DNA from: Chryseobacterium indoltheticum
Lineage (GTDB): Bacteria > Bacteroidota > Bacteroidia > Flavobacteriales > Weeksellaceae
Assembly (NCBI RefSeq): GCF_003815915.1
Contig: NZ_CP033929.1
Location: forward strand, 3,162,001-3,226,000
Direction: 5' to 3'
DNA length: 64,000 nucleotides
The notes under the pieces were generated by a model. The model did not search any database. It was given only the letters and a program-made list of their open reading frames with translations, and was not told where the DNA came from. Positions 33,629 through 45,400 of the stretch are shown one piece after another. Every line of letters begins with the position of its first letter. Position 1 is the first letter of the stretch. Made by a program: the position numbers and the translations under genes.

Positions 33629-36211
33629 TTATTTATCCTCAACATATACCCTCACTCCTATTTCGGCATTATCAAATACACCGCTTTCAGCATGAAGAAC
33701 TGTAAGCCTGAACGCATAATCTCCTTCAGCCAAATTGGTAACTTTCAGATTAGCCTGATTGGCTCCGATAAGCTGTGCTGCAGGACCTTTTATCTTTGTC
33801 CAAGAATACATAAGTGTTGACGGCCCACTGCCCTTTCCTACTAATATAAATTCTCTCGCAGATAAAGGAACATCTGTAGATTCTTCTATTCCGGCATTAA
33901 TAACAGGAATAATATTTTCACAGCAATTTTCTCGTGAAAAATCAACACTATCGATGGCAACAGTCGGAGCAGCAGGAGCATCATACCAATCTTCTATAAT
34001 GATATTCTGAGTACAGCCGTTAAGACTTACATTAACTCGTATCGTCGGAATTATTTTTGGATTCAGATCACGGAAAATGTAGCTAACATTTCCTTCAGCA
34101 TCCGGATTTAAATTAACCCAATTACCATTATCCCAGAAATCCCAGGTATAAGTGTAATTTCTAAAGCCGCTTCCTGAAACTTTAAAGTTTACCTTTGTTT
34201 CTCTGGAACCAGCAGGTGGATAAGTAATAGTACCAACCACTACATTCATGTAAGATTGCGGGATAACTTTAATACTGCAATTGGTAGGTTTTCCGTTGAC
34301 CGTAAAGCTGATATCTTTATTATACAAAGCCTCACTTACACGTAACGGATTGAAGAAATATTTACCTTCTTTCACCTCTACACCTCCATCTAAACCTACA
34401 TTAACAACAGCTTTTACATCGCCGTTCATAGGAAATACCGTAAAAGGTACCGGCGCCGCTTTGGAACAGATAACAGGATCTGGTAACGTTAATTTCACAT
34501 CAACTTTTGGTGTACAACAGATGTACGGAAGCGAAAAATCTGCAACGACTCTTGACTCTTCGTCAATTTTATCATAAACAATTATAAAGCTGCCTCCGTG
34601 CTCGACTCCGCGTTTATGCTCTAATCCCGGATGTTTCTCTACATATTCATTAAAATAAGCTTTAAACATGTCTTTATTATCGGCTAATTCTTGTAAAGAG
34701 ACGCCCATAACATCAAACCCCAACTGTTTCTTATCTCTGATTTGCTTAATCTGTTCAAAGACATCCTGATAAAGCATTCCCTGGTGGCCTTCAATATTAT
34801 AGAAAGAATTATTATCGATATTAAAATTCAAAGGAGTCTGTATATGCTTATCTGCAGACAGCAGACTACTGTCATATCCTAAATTATCTTTAAAAACCCG
34901 ATTATTCGTTTTATCAAAATTCCAGGTTTTCAAAAACTCTTCTGTAACCTGATAATAAAAAGGAACCGCTTTATTGCTAAGAGGATTAAGCTCTTTTGAC
35001 GGCGTAATTTTAATCTGCGCCTCATTTTCAAAACTATCAGAATATCTGAAATTTTGCGCCTGTTGCCTAAAACAATTGATGAGTACTTTTACTTTGTGGG
35101 TCTCTTTGTCATGATCTAAAACAGGCGAATTATAAAACTGATGTCTTGCAGAATCCAATTGCTTGTCTGAGATTAATTTTCCGAGCATTACATGTTTAGG
35201 AAAAGAAACTAAATCAGGAAAACACTTGGTAAATGATTTTGGCAGCAACTTTATGATTTCAGAATAGGTATCCATCAAATCTTTCACTACATCGTACGCA
35301 TACTGAAAGCCTGTTTTTTGAGCAAGACATTCGTTAAGTAAAGCCTTAAATCCCGGATGATCTACTCCTGGAATCCCTATTATTTGAGCAATTGCATTAA
35401 TTCTGTCGAAGACGATTTTACCAAAATTATTTTTTTCTAAAACATCCTGATACATTTCTTTGAGATCGGAAGAATAAAATGGTTTTTCAGCTCCTCTTTC
35501 CAAAATAAGCCTTTCAACAATCACTCTTTCCTGACTTACAGCACCCAAAACCCCATCTATAAACAAAGGATGTTTTTGAATCTTATCGCTTTGAAGAATA
35601 TTTTCAATTCCTGCAGCTGTAGTAAGCAGTACTTTGAGATTTCGGATCTGCTGCACTCCGTGATTGTCACAATCAACTCCTCTACAAGGTTTAATTTCTT
35701 TTTCATCACTTTCCAAATACAGCAAAAGGTATTTGTCTTCCAGATTTGAGAGCCTCTCAACAGACTGAAAATCGGAATTTGCCTCTTCGCTTGTTGCCAG
35801 CTCCCAAAGATCGATCTGACTGTCTGTTCCGATCGTAAATGCAGGATATTTTATTTTAGAATTATCATACACTTTAAAATGTGTAAAATCTTTACTGTCT
35901 ATCTTGATCGTTTTCAGATCGCTCATAAACAGTTCTGTACTTACTTCACTTGTCTTATTTAAGGTCAGCAAATCTCCGTCGGTCGTAAGAGCGACACCCT
36001 GAGAAAGCTGTACACTATTCAAAAGACCTTCTATATAAATAGGTTTTGGTTTGAGACCACACACAATACCTACTCCCTGCAACAGTACTCTGGACAAACG
36101 ATCCTGATCTTCAAAAAAATCTAAAAACTCATTGAATTGGGGAGATTTTACATATTGTCCTTTTGTGAATTTGCGGTATTGGGTTGATATATTTTTTAAT
36201 TGATTATCCAT
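33629..36211 (-). CDS. Large eCIS surface protein with PKD/Ig-like C-terminus (860 aa)
   Basis: A paralogue of the next upstream protein. Both start with an ITTQYRKF-x-K/N block, then NEFIDYFEDQDRLSRTRLSG-type and GVGVVCGFK segments and share a long N-terminal region of about 560 residues (PKHVMLGKL, NIDNNSFYNIEGHQGMLYQD). That region is known only from Bacteroidetes-type contractile systems, as far as I recall. Residues of about 575-860 are three Ig/PKD-like beta domains (FSLPYICCTPKVDVKLT onwards, YTWDFWDNGNWVNL, MYSWTKIKGPAAQL). It is probably a baseplate-attached fibre or adhesin. No signal peptide is seen, as expected for a particle component. Confidence 0.6.
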   Translation of the reverse strand: MDNQLKNISTQYRKFTKGQYVKSPQFNEFLDFFEDQDRLSRVLLQGVGIVCGLKPKPIYIEGLLNSVQLSQGVALTTDGDLLTLNKTSEVSTELFMSDLKTIKIDSKDFTHFKVYDNSKIKYPAFTIGTDSQIDLWELATSEEANSDFQSVERLSNLEDKYLLLYLESDEKEIKPCRGVDCDNHGVQQIRNLKVLLTTAAGIENILQSDKIQKHPLFIDGVLGAVSQERVIVERLILERGAEKPFYSSDLKEMYQDVLEKNNFGKIVFDRINAIAQIIGIPGVDHPGFKALLNECLAQKTGFQYAYDVVKDLMDTYSEIIKLLPKSFTKCFPDLVSFPKHVMLGKLISDKQLDSARHQFYNSPVLDHDKETHKVKVLINCFRQQAQNFRYSDSFENEAQIKITPSKELNPLSNKAVPFYYQVTEEFLKTWNFDKTNNRVFKDNLGYDSSLLSADKHIQTPLNFNIDNNSFYNIEGHQGMLYQDVFEQIKQIRDKKQLGFDVMGVSLQELADNKDMFKAYFNEYVEKHPGLEHKRGVEHGGSFIIVYDKIDEESRVVADFSLPYICCTPKVDVKLTLPDPVICSKAAPVPFTVFPMNGDVKAVVNVGLDGGVEVKEGKYFFNPLRVSEALYNKDISFTVNGKPTNCSIKVIPQSYMNVVVGTITYPPAGSRETKVNFKVSGSGFRNYTYTWDFWDNGNWVNLNPDAEGNVSYIFRDLNPKIIPTIRVNVSLNGCTQNIIIEDWYDAPAAPTVAIDSVDFSRENCCENIIPVINAGIEESTDVPLSAREFILVGKGSGPSTLMYSWTKIKGPAAQLIGANQANLKVTNLAEGDYAFRLTVLHAESGVFDNAEIGVRVYVEDK

Positions 36212-36332
36212 TATGATTCATTTTTTAATGATTTTAAGGTGATTTTCATAAACTTCTCAGGCAGATTACTCTACCCAAGAAGCATGTTTATCTCTATAGA
36301 ATATATTATTCTACATGGTGAGATATTTTACA

Positions 36333-39300
36333 TTATTTTGTACCGCCACAACCATTTATAATTGCAGATTGAATAGCACTTGCATTGTAACTTGAGTTCC
36401 AAGAACCACCTGTACCATCAGCCAATTCTTTCCAAATAAATTTCCCATCTATTTTTTCATTAACACCACTTCCAAGCACAATAACTTTAATTGATTTTGC
36501 TAAGCAAACATTTTTCAATCTGGTCATTTCTGCAACATCAAGACTGTTGGCATTATCATCATTACCTCCAGGAACAGCATCTGTAATTAGTATAATATAT
36601 TTTGCTACATTATTTCTAAATGCTCCGGCAAAATTATATTCCACAACTCTGCTTAATGCCATATCTGTTGGTTCCGGGGTTCCATATCCAGATCCAAGAC
36701 TCAATCCGCCTCCAGGATTATTCAATTTATTAAGCTGATCAGTAAAAGTACCACTGTTATTATCAGACATTACTTCCATTGCGGTTATCCATTGGAACCT
36801 TGCTCCCACTCCGGTATTTATAAATTTCTGAGATGCAGGTAAGCTTGTATACGCTGGCGCAGTATGATAAGCAGAAGCAGTTCCCGAACCATATTCGTCT
36901 GCCAGTACAAGACCCAATCTATAAGCTTTACTACCAGATTGTGTTGCAATAGTTGATATAATACTATTTGCGCCAGTCTTAGCAGCTCCAATTTGAGACG
37001 ACATACTGCCTGTATAATCAAATATGAATACTACATCCATACCCGAATCACATGGAGGAGGTGCGATCGTGATTGTTACCGTTGCGATATTACTGTCTAA
37101 TTCACCATCGTTTATATAATATGTAAATGAATCTGTAGTGTTTGATGAACCATTGTGCGTATATCTGATTGTACCATCAGCATTTAGAGTTGCTGTTCCA
37201 TAAGTTGGTTGTGTTTTAATAAATACAGTTAATGGTGTATTTCCTAAATCATAATCGTTATCCTTAACGGCTATATCAACATATTCTCTAATTTGTGTAG
37301 TAGCATGATCATTTATTGCTACCGGAGCAGATTTAACAGCGATAGATACCGTGGCAATATTACTGTCGTCTCTACCATCATTCACACAATAAGTAAATGA
37401 ATCTGAAAGATTAGATGAACCGTCATGGGTATAAGTGAACGTATTGTCACTGTTTAATACAACGGTTCCGTGAGCTGGATCTGTTTTCTTAATAACAGTT
37501 AAGATGTCATTATCTGCATCATAATCATTACTCAAAACAGGAATAACTACTGTTTTCCCAAGCATACAAGACGCTTTATCGTCCAGAGCAATCGGTGGAA
37601 CATTTGGTTTTTCTTTCGAACAACACAAGTATGGCAATGAGAAATCTGCAAGAACCTGATTGTTTGTATTCGATCCGCAGATCAATACAAAGGTTCCGCC
37701 CCTTTTAACACCTGCCAAGTGCTCTAAACCTGATTTTCTTTCTAAAAACTCGCTCAGAAGTTCGCTTGCAATTTCTTTTTTTCTAGGATCTTCTTTTACA
37801 ATCGTTACCTCTTCTTTTGACGGATCTGCAGCTCTTGCAAAGTCTACCTTATTTAATAACTTTAATTGACTGTCTAGTTTTGATAAGTTTAATAAAGCTG
37901 TTTTCGCATCACCTTTTTCTTTGCTGATATCGCTAGAAATTGACACCAATTGTTTTCTAAGCTCATCAATTGATACTGTTTTTGCCTCAGTGGTAAGCAC
38001 CGCATCACCTTTCGCGTCTTTTTGTAAAAGAAGTACGATGACATCAAAAGCCAATCCGTATTGTTTTTTGAGATCGTTGATGTTTTGATATGCCGTATCA
38101 AAAGGCATCCCAAGATGACCTTCAATTCTATAGAAGTCGTTGTTATCAATATTATAATTCAACGGATTCTGCACAAAGTCTTCTCCTGCCAAATTGGTCG
38201 TGTGATAACTTAGATTGTAGGTTTCTCTGTCGGTTTTTGTTTTTTCAAAATTCCATTGCGTTAATAATGGTTTATCTACATTATAGTAATATGGAATTGC
38301 TTTGTCGCCCAATCTTACATTAAGATTAGAAGGAGTAATTTTTACAGGTCCGATATATGATTGAAATCCGTTGATCTTCTGTACAAAACGATTGGCAAGC
38401 ATTACGATTCTCTCGTAATTTTCGTCGTCATTTGTAGTTACCGGCGAATTGTAAAAATGGTGACGGTAAAGAGTACGTTCTCCCAATTCTAATTTAGCAC
38501 CCACAGAACCTAACATAAGGTGTTTTGGGAATGAAGTTACACTTGGGCAGCAGTCAACATTCAGATGCAAGATCAATCCTTTTATTTCATTATAGGTATC
38601 AATTAAATCTTTTAGTAAATCGTATCGATATTGATAATCTTCTAACCTAGATACTCTAGGATACAGTAAAGAATTCAATTTATCAATAAGTACTTGTCCG
38701 CCCAGATTGACACTCACTTTAAACGTATCTGCAATTGCATCAAAGCCTTTGCTTAATTCTGCAGCAACATTAGTAGCTTTTTGAAATCTGGTTTTTAATT
38801 CAAATGCTGTGGTAACAGTAGGATCCAGAATAACTCTTGGCGCCTCTATTTTTGGTAAAACCTCGTACAGTTTCTCATACGCATCGTGAGCCTTGTAAAT
38901 AGTATCTTTTGCATCGCTTTTATCAATAAGATTTAAAACAGATTCTGAATCTGCCAAAAGTACTTTAAGATTAGAAACCTGCTCTGCGCCGGCATTGTCA
39001 CAATCTGCATCCTGACATGGTGATTCTTCATTAGAATAACTTTCCAGATACAGAATGATTACTTTTTTGTATATATTTTTACTGCCAATGTCACTTAACG
39101 GTTTGAAACCTTCAATATTAGTACCCAAAGCTTTATACTCATCCTCTGTAACCAATTCTAAAAGAGGTACCTGCTTACCATCAATACGAAAATGCTCGTA
39201 TCCTGTTTCGTCTTTATAGTCTCTGTAATATTTGTAATTTCTAGCCCCAAAGTCTATGGTAGCTTCTGATGATGTACTTCCTTTCTTGCGCAGCGTTACC

Positions 39301-39578
39301 AAGTCTCCGTCTGTGGTAACACCGCTGCCCTGTGTAATCTCAATGGTATGAAGCAAAGAAGTATCTTCTGCTCTTGCCAAAATTTCGGGCTGGAGTGTTA
39401 CATCTATATAAGTTGATTTAAAACCACACACTACACCCACGCCACTAAGACGGGTTCTTGAAAGCCTATCCTGATCTTCGAAATAGTCTATAAATTCGTT
39501 TAACTGACCTTCCGTTAAGACTTGATTTGCGTTAAACTTTCTATATTGGGTTGTTATATTATTTAATTTAGCATTCAT
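36333..39578 (-). CDS. Large eCIS surface protein with cadherin-like repeats and vWA domain (1081 aa)
   Basis: The N-terminal ~650 residues are shared with the 860-residue paralogue (SLPYLCCSKEK marks the boundary). Then follow two cadherin-like/Big_9-type repeats near 665-840 (SCMLGKTVVIPVLSNDYDAD, GTVVLNSDNTFTYTHDGSSN, LSDSFTYCVNDG, and a second copy TTDSFTYYINDG). A von Willebrand A domain spans about 845-1081, with a MIDAS-like DYTGSMS near 852 and FILITDAVPGG-like (YIILITDAVPGG) later. Cadherin-like repeats and vWA modules bind proteins or glycans with metal, so target-cell adhesion is likely (inference). Confidence 0.65.
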   Translation of the reverse strand: MNAKLNNITTQYRKFNANQVLTEGQLNEFIDYFEDQDRLSRTRLSGVGVVCGFKSTYIDVTLQPEILARAEDTSLLHTIEITQGSGVTTDGDLVTLRKKGSTSSEATIDFGARNYKYYRDYKDETGYEHFRIDGKQVPLLELVTEDEYKALGTNIEGFKPLSDIGSKNIYKKVIILYLESYSNEESPCQDADCDNAGAEQVSNLKVLLADSESVLNLIDKSDAKDTIYKAHDAYEKLYEVLPKIEAPRVILDPTVTTAFELKTRFQKATNVAAELSKGFDAIADTFKVSVNLGGQVLIDKLNSLLYPRVSRLEDYQYRYDLLKDLIDTYNEIKGLILHLNVDCCPSVTSFPKHLMLGSVGAKLELGERTLYRHHFYNSPVTTNDDENYERIVMLANRFVQKINGFQSYIGPVKITPSNLNVRLGDKAIPYYYNVDKPLLTQWNFEKTKTDRETYNLSYHTTNLAGEDFVQNPLNYNIDNNDFYRIEGHLGMPFDTAYQNINDLKKQYGLAFDVIVLLLQKDAKGDAVLTTEAKTVSIDELRKQLVSISSDISKEKGDAKTALLNLSKLDSQLKLLNKVDFARAADPSKEEVTIVKEDPRKKEIASELLSEFLERKSGLEHLAGVKRGGTFVLICGSNTNNQVLADFSLPYLCCSKEKPNVPPIALDDKASCMLGKTVVIPVLSNDYDADNDILTVIKKTDPAHGTVVLNSDNTFTYTHDGSSNLSDSFTYCVNDGRDDSNIATVSIAVKSAPVAINDHATTQIREYVDIAVKDNDYDLGNTPLTVFIKTQPTYGTATLNADGTIRYTHNGSSNTTDSFTYYINDGELDSNIATVTITIAPPPCDSGMDVVFIFDYTGSMSSQIGAAKTGANSIISTIATQSGSKAYRLGLVLADEYGSGTASAYHTAPAYTSLPASQKFINTGVGARFQWITAMEVMSDNNSGTFTDQLNKLNNPGGGLSLGSGYGTPEPTDMALSRVVEYNFAGAFRNNVAKYIILITDAVPGGNDDNANSLDVAEMTRLKNVCLAKSIKVIVLGSGVNEKIDGKFIWKELADGTGGSWNSSYNASAIQSAIINGCGGTK

Positions 39579-39590
39579 TGTTTTTAGATT

Positions 39591-42425
39591 TTATATGTTT
39601 GATTGTCCTAATATTATTTTTCCGTCTGAGTTTTCATCATCCTCCGCTGCACAATCCAGAAGTTTTCCTGGTCTGTAAATATTGTTTAAGAAAGTAAGTG
39701 CGTCAACTAAATCACGGATACTGTTTCCTAAACTTGCAGTATTGTTTTTTGCTTTATCTGAAAGATATTTTTTTAGGGCAACTTCAAATCTTTCTAAGTC
39801 TTCCTGTGCGGTTTCTGTTTCGCTCATCCGGTCACCAACCCAGCAGATTTTTGCTAAAACATGAGCCGGAATTTCCTGCCTGATAACCGTCTCGGCATAC
39901 CTTCTGAAATCAGGATCCTGAAAACGATAGGCAAAACCGGGAAGAACAACGCTTATACGGTAAGAATAAGGATCGTAAACATCTATTTCGCAATCATCTT
40001 CACAAGAAGTCATGAAGGTTTCCGAGACTTTTACAGGATCTTTTTGTATAGGAGGCTCTTCCTCAAGATCATAGGCTATTCTAAAAGTTTCACCAATCGA
40101 CATACAGCCGATACCGCCCATGAGTTTGTAATCTTTTGTGGTTGGCTTTAGTAATAAATGCTCAACAAGGAAAATACCCTCTTCTGTAAACTCATATTTT
40201 AAATATTTTACCAATCTTACAATTCCTTTTTTTAATTCTTCGAGTGTAGAATAAGGATTTGTTTTTTTGTGAGCAGCAATTACATTTTGTTCAACGGAAT
40301 CATCTACAATCTCCAGATAGAAGTTATCATTCAATGAAACACGGATTTTTATATTTCCGATTAAGCAGAAATTCTTTTCACATTTTTTTAATTCATCAAT
40401 GGTTTTTTCAGGATTTTTCTCGTCTAATTTTTCTAAGGCATTGTTGAGATCTTCGAGGTCTATCTGAATGGTCTGATAAATCGCTTCATTCAGATTTTTG
40501 GTTGCAGCATATTCGATTTTGTAGGGTTTTACAGATGATAAAACAATATTGTTTTCGGCGTCTTTTATCTTCCAAGTATAGGTGTATTTACCATCATCAT
40601 TCTTTGTTTTAATGATTGTAACAGGTGATTGAGATAAACTCCTCTGCGTATAATCTTTTAACCCCAACAGACGCGCTATTCTCTTCTGAACACCGGAAAT
40701 ATTATTGGTATTCCAAATATCTGAATCTGAAAACAATGTATAATTGTATCCTGTTCCCCGGTCCTTACTCAGTGATGTATACTCTTTTAGGAAGTTCTCT
40801 TTGTTACTTAAAACAATTTCGTCCGCAGAATTTCCATACAATGATTTCATCAAGAACGTATAATCGCTGAATGTTTCGGCAAAACGGGAAATCAAATGAT
40901 CTAAAACTTCATTTCGGCGTTCCACACTGTTATCCAGCTCTTCGTATAACGAATCTGTAAGTTGATCATCGTTTTCAATGTCATAATCAGAAACCAATTC
41001 ATCAAAACCTTTTATATTTTTAAGCGCCTGCGTAAAATAGGTTCTGGTGACACCTCCATTTACGCTCAATACTTCTTTTACTTTTTCAAGATGTTTGAAA
41101 TAACTGGCAAGAATCTGATCAAAAAACAATAAATAACCTTTTAATTGTTTTGCAAGAGCTTCTCTTTCGGGATTATGATTTCCTATAATTCCTGACATTC
41201 CCACTCCATACGTATCGGGGAATTCATTCAGAATAGTAGCATAGTTTGCAATATCGTATGAAGTTCCCTGTGGTACAGGCAGTTCTTTATTTTGTCTCGC
41301 ATCGTCTCTCAATACTTCTTCTTCTCTTTTAAGAGTTTCTAAATAATCCTGAACTTTTTGCTCATTGATATTTAGCGGAAGCGCACCTTTACTGTAGCTG
41401 AAAGAACTCAATTCGCAAAGCTCCGGTTTTCTGCCTTTTTCAATACAGATCAGCCAGTCGTTATTCTGTTTTACTACACTGTCGCAACCAGCAATAGAAA
41501 TTTCATGAATTTCTTTAATGCCATCAATTTTCATGATTTCACTGATGATATCCGAAAGACGAACTTCTTTTCTCAGTTGGCTGTTTTTCAGTTCTTCAGT
41601 ATCAATAAAGCCATTATCCAAAAGTGGTCCTTCAAAAATCTGATCTGTCGACAAACCTTTGTCCAGCATTTGCTGCAGTGAATAAAAATGAACTTCCGGA
41701 GATAAGTAATTGTTGATCGCTCTGGTTACTTTAGCATGCACCAATTCTTCATCAGCTTTATTGGCAAGTCCGATACGGGCACACACGGCAACTTTTTGGG
41801 TTTCAACCTGTTTAATTTCAGCTAAATCTTCACAAAGACTTCTGTTGGCGTGATAACGTTCCAAAATCATCGCTTTAACGCTAGAATCTCCGCATCCAAT
41901 ATCACTGGTATCAATATCTTCAGCATAATCTACATAAAGATCATACAGCCCTTTTACGTTGAAATCTTTTGTCTTTTCCCCGATCGGTACAAAGTCCAGA
42001 TTTCCATTTTCGCAATCAACATACAGCTTTTCAGTTTTAGGAACCAGCCAGCAATTGCGGATCGGTCTTTTGGGTCCTGAAATCATGTTGATATCGATAA
42101 ATAATTTCCTGTAGTCAAGTTCTGTTAAAGGTCTTGAAGGCAGAATCTCTGTAGCTTTTAAAAACTGTGAATGAATATTTTTCTCTTCGTCTTCAGATGC
42201 TAAGATATCTTCCATATTAAGATTCATTCTCATCCCGAGATCTGTAATGGCGTAACTTAAAACTTCCAGCGTGGTAATCCCGGGATCATGAGAATTGTAA
42301 TCGGTCCAGAGTTTTCCTCCTAACTTTTCGATGTATTCAATACCTGTTTTTCTTAGAAAATGAAAATCGTTCTGGTCTTCAGTTTCTATATTTTTGGGTA
42401 TACTTATGTGCTTATTTTCTGACAT
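39591..42425 (-). CDS. eCIS baseplate protein, Afp12-like (944 aa)
   Basis: A large baseplate wedge component. The N-terminus HFLRKTGIEYIEKLGGKLWT and DYNSHDPGITTLEVLSYAIT-DLGMR carries the hallmark W-x-D-x-N-x-HDPGIT-x-LE block shared by Afp12/Pvc12-type proteins and gpJ-like subunits. The middle is variable, the end holds an ETFRIAYDLEEEP segment and LPGFAYRFQDPDFRRYAETV with VLAKICWVGD, also typical of the family. It follows the other large baseplate gene by 24 bp. It acts in the ring that surrounds the spike and triggers sheath contraction. Confidence 0.75.
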   Translation of the reverse strand: MSENKHISIPKNIETEDQNDFHFLRKTGIEYIEKLGGKLWTDYNSHDPGITTLEVLSYAITDLGMRMNLNMEDILASEDEEKNIHSQFLKATEILPSRPLTELDYRKLFIDINMISGPKRPIRNCWLVPKTEKLYVDCENGNLDFVPIGEKTKDFNVKGLYDLYVDYAEDIDTSDIGCGDSSVKAMILERYHANRSLCEDLAEIKQVETQKVAVCARIGLANKADEELVHAKVTRAINNYLSPEVHFYSLQQMLDKGLSTDQIFEGPLLDNGFIDTEELKNSQLRKEVRLSDIISEIMKIDGIKEIHEISIAGCDSVVKQNNDWLICIEKGRKPELCELSSFSYSKGALPLNINEQKVQDYLETLKREEEVLRDDARQNKELPVPQGTSYDIANYATILNEFPDTYGVGMSGIIGNHNPEREALAKQLKGYLLFFDQILASYFKHLEKVKEVLSVNGGVTRTYFTQALKNIKGFDELVSDYDIENDDQLTDSLYEELDNSVERRNEVLDHLISRFAETFSDYTFLMKSLYGNSADEIVLSNKENFLKEYTSLSKDRGTGYNYTLFSDSDIWNTNNISGVQKRIARLLGLKDYTQRSLSQSPVTIIKTKNDDGKYTYTWKIKDAENNIVLSSVKPYKIEYAATKNLNEAIYQTIQIDLEDLNNALEKLDEKNPEKTIDELKKCEKNFCLIGNIKIRVSLNDNFYLEIVDDSVEQNVIAAHKKTNPYSTLEELKKGIVRLVKYLKYEFTEEGIFLVEHLLLKPTTKDYKLMGGIGCMSIGETFRIAYDLEEEPPIQKDPVKVSETFMTSCEDDCEIDVYDPYSYRISVVLPGFAYRFQDPDFRRYAETVIRQEIPAHVLAKICWVGDRMSETETAQEDLERFEVALKKYLSDKAKNNTASLGNSIRDLVDALTFLNNIYRPGKLLDCAAEDDENSDGKIILGQSNI

Positions 42426-42449
42426 GATTATGTTTTCTTCTATTTATTA

Positions 42450-45400
42450 TTAAATACATACTTGATTGGTAATACTCACGTTGTGTTGTTTGGCAGAGAC
42501 CAAAATTGATTTCGGATCTACCTCGATCAGAGCTTGTTTTTGTATCACATTATTCACCAATATTTTCACCTCATCGATGTAATCTACATAATGCAGCTGC
42601 TCGAGGTAGGTAACAAGTTGATTAACATTCAGTACCACATTAAAATCAATATCTTTTGCATCTGTAAAAGCCCAGGGCGAAATGTATTTTTTGATATCTT
42701 CGTCTAGTTGCTTGAGGTAAAATGTTTCGTCATACTGCTCAAAGAATTTCACCTTTGTTTCTACTTTTACTTCTTTATAATTTGGGTTAATCACCTGAGC
42801 GGTAACATGCATCGTATTTAATTCATTTACATAATTTTGAATTCTATTTAAACTTGCTCTGCTTACTCTAGGCTGATAAATGTCGAAAGCATTTTTATTT
42901 TTAATATTGGGAACCACCATCAAGGTTACATATCCGGGAGCCATGTAAGATTTTTCGGAAGTATGATTTAAACATTTTACTTTAAAAACCTCCGGAAATT
43001 CCTGTAACACCAAATGCTCATAATCCCATTGTGTAATCGCTCTGTGTTTGTGTCTCAATCGTTCACTTACACGTCTGTAAAACTCTGTATCTGTTTCTTT
43101 GTATTTACCGTCAAATGAATTGTAAGGCTGGCTAACCGATTTTACCTGAGGAACTCTTGTGATGAGTTTTGAAATGGTGTTTGCAGCTAATCCGTTATTT
43201 AAATGAGAAAGATCATTATCCTGATTCTGGAAGGTTGCCAAAATAGCCTGTGTATATATTCCCTGAATTTTGCATACCGCATCATAACTTCTTTTTGATT
43301 TCGCTCTTATCCAGACCAATCCGTCAGTAAATCTTGTATGACTGGTGTCGATATCTTTAGAAATTTTAAACTTTACAATACCGGATTCCAAAAATTTTCT
43401 GGTTTCATTTTGTAGTATATTACCTGAAAGATCGATCCATGTATTGCCTGAAAGGATGCTCCATTCTATGAATTCTTTTTCGTCAAAAGTATCAACAATC
43501 GGGTTTTCGCTACCTTCCAGCATTTGAATTAATAGTGAAACTGTAGTTTGTGGCGTAGCTTCCAGACCGATGTATAATTCGCCTCCATTTTCGTGTACGG
43601 GAACAATATTCGGTACTTTTACTTCTTTTTCGTATTGCCCAAATGCATCTTCATGATACAATTGTACATCTTCACTTTTTGAAAAGTCTCCTTCAGAATC
43701 TTTTCTTAAATAAGAGTAAGCACTTTCTTTTGCACTGTAATTGAGTTCGATATCTTCAGCAAACGGAATATAAGGTTCATTTGGAATCAGTTTTCCCAGT
43801 TTAGAATCACTTGATAATGCCAAAGTATACAATTTGGGATATACATCCTGTAATGATGATTGGTTGAACGTCAATCTGATTGACTCACCTGTCCCCGATT
43901 TATCACTTACATTCCTGATAGAAAACTGAGTTTGATACCCGTTTTCTACTTTTTTAAATACATCAATATTACTAGCTTCCGGATACCAAATTTCTTTGTC
44001 TAATAGCGCTGTATCTACTTTAAAATAAGCATCAGAACCTACGACCGGAGTTTTTAGTGCCTGATAATCTGTTAAGCTGACATTTTGATTAGGTTTAATA
44101 ACATATCCGTTGTATAAATCTTTTATAGATTCCGGAGTGTTCTTCCAATTGATGATAATGTCTGCGTTTTGCCATTTTTTAGAAAACATTTCAGGACATT
44201 TAATATAAAAATTGGATCCTTTAATCGGCTGTGCAGTGAATGGATAATACGATTTCTCTGAATTTAAAACGCCATTATCATTTTCTATCTGAATAGATTT
44301 TACTCCTTTTACATCAACCGATATTTCTATGTTTTTTATTAGTTTTTCTGAAAGAGCTTCATAAATATCGTAGTAATTTTCCCCTTCAATCATAAACCTT
44401 ACGACCGGAAAGCTCGTCTGAAACGTTTCTAAAAGTACTTTCTTATTGTATTGTACAACTGCAGGGAAATCTTTTGGTAATGTAAAAGAAAGCTCTAATT
44501 GATCTTCTTCATTTTTAAGACATTTTAAAAAAATTCCTGATAGCCATTCTTTTTCACCACTACAAAGCACTTTGATATTATTTTGAATATCTCCTGTAGG
44601 AATCTTTTGTAATTTCTGACTAGAATTTTTATTAAAATCGATTTTTAGAGTGACCGTTCTTTCACCTTCTTTCAGATCAAATAATGATGAAGCCACCGAG
44701 AAACCCAGTTTAGCTTTTGGAAGCTCTTTATAAATAGATTTTTTTTCAGGAACTGTTTCATCAGAATTATATCCAAAAGGCCACCAATAATTGCTGTCTT
44801 CCGGTAATTTATCACCCAGACCATCTGCTGTATTTGCTTTCGGAGCCATTTTCAGCTCTCTTTTTTTGACATCGTTTAAAAAACTTTTTACCTCGACTAC
44901 TTTTGCCTGATTGGCAATAAGATCATCATCTGTTTTGTAAACTAGTTTTTTCCCTTTAGCATCTTTATCGCCATCCAGCAATGTGCCGCCGGGAATTTTT
45001 TCCTGAATTGCTTTTTTTGCCAATTCAAAAATCACATACGCTTTGTCTGATTGGGCATCGTTTTTTTCAATTTGAAGTATTTCGTTATAATAGAAATCCA
45101 AATGTCTCTTCGTCAAATTATTGAAAGCTTTTTTTGAGAAATCTAATAATTTTAAAAAGCAAACAAATAATGTTAAATGAGGAGTCAAGTTGCTGTCTTG
45201 TTCAAACTGGGACATCAGATCTGCAACCTGTTTTTTCATACTTTTATACTCAACACTTTCTCTGCGCGGGATAGCATTGGCATCATCACCCAGGAAGAAG
45301 TTTCCCCAATTCCCTTTTGGTTTTGTATTATCATCTTTATCAAAATAGTTTACACGATTAGCAAAATTATTTGCGAATAACAGCCAATCAAACAAATCGA

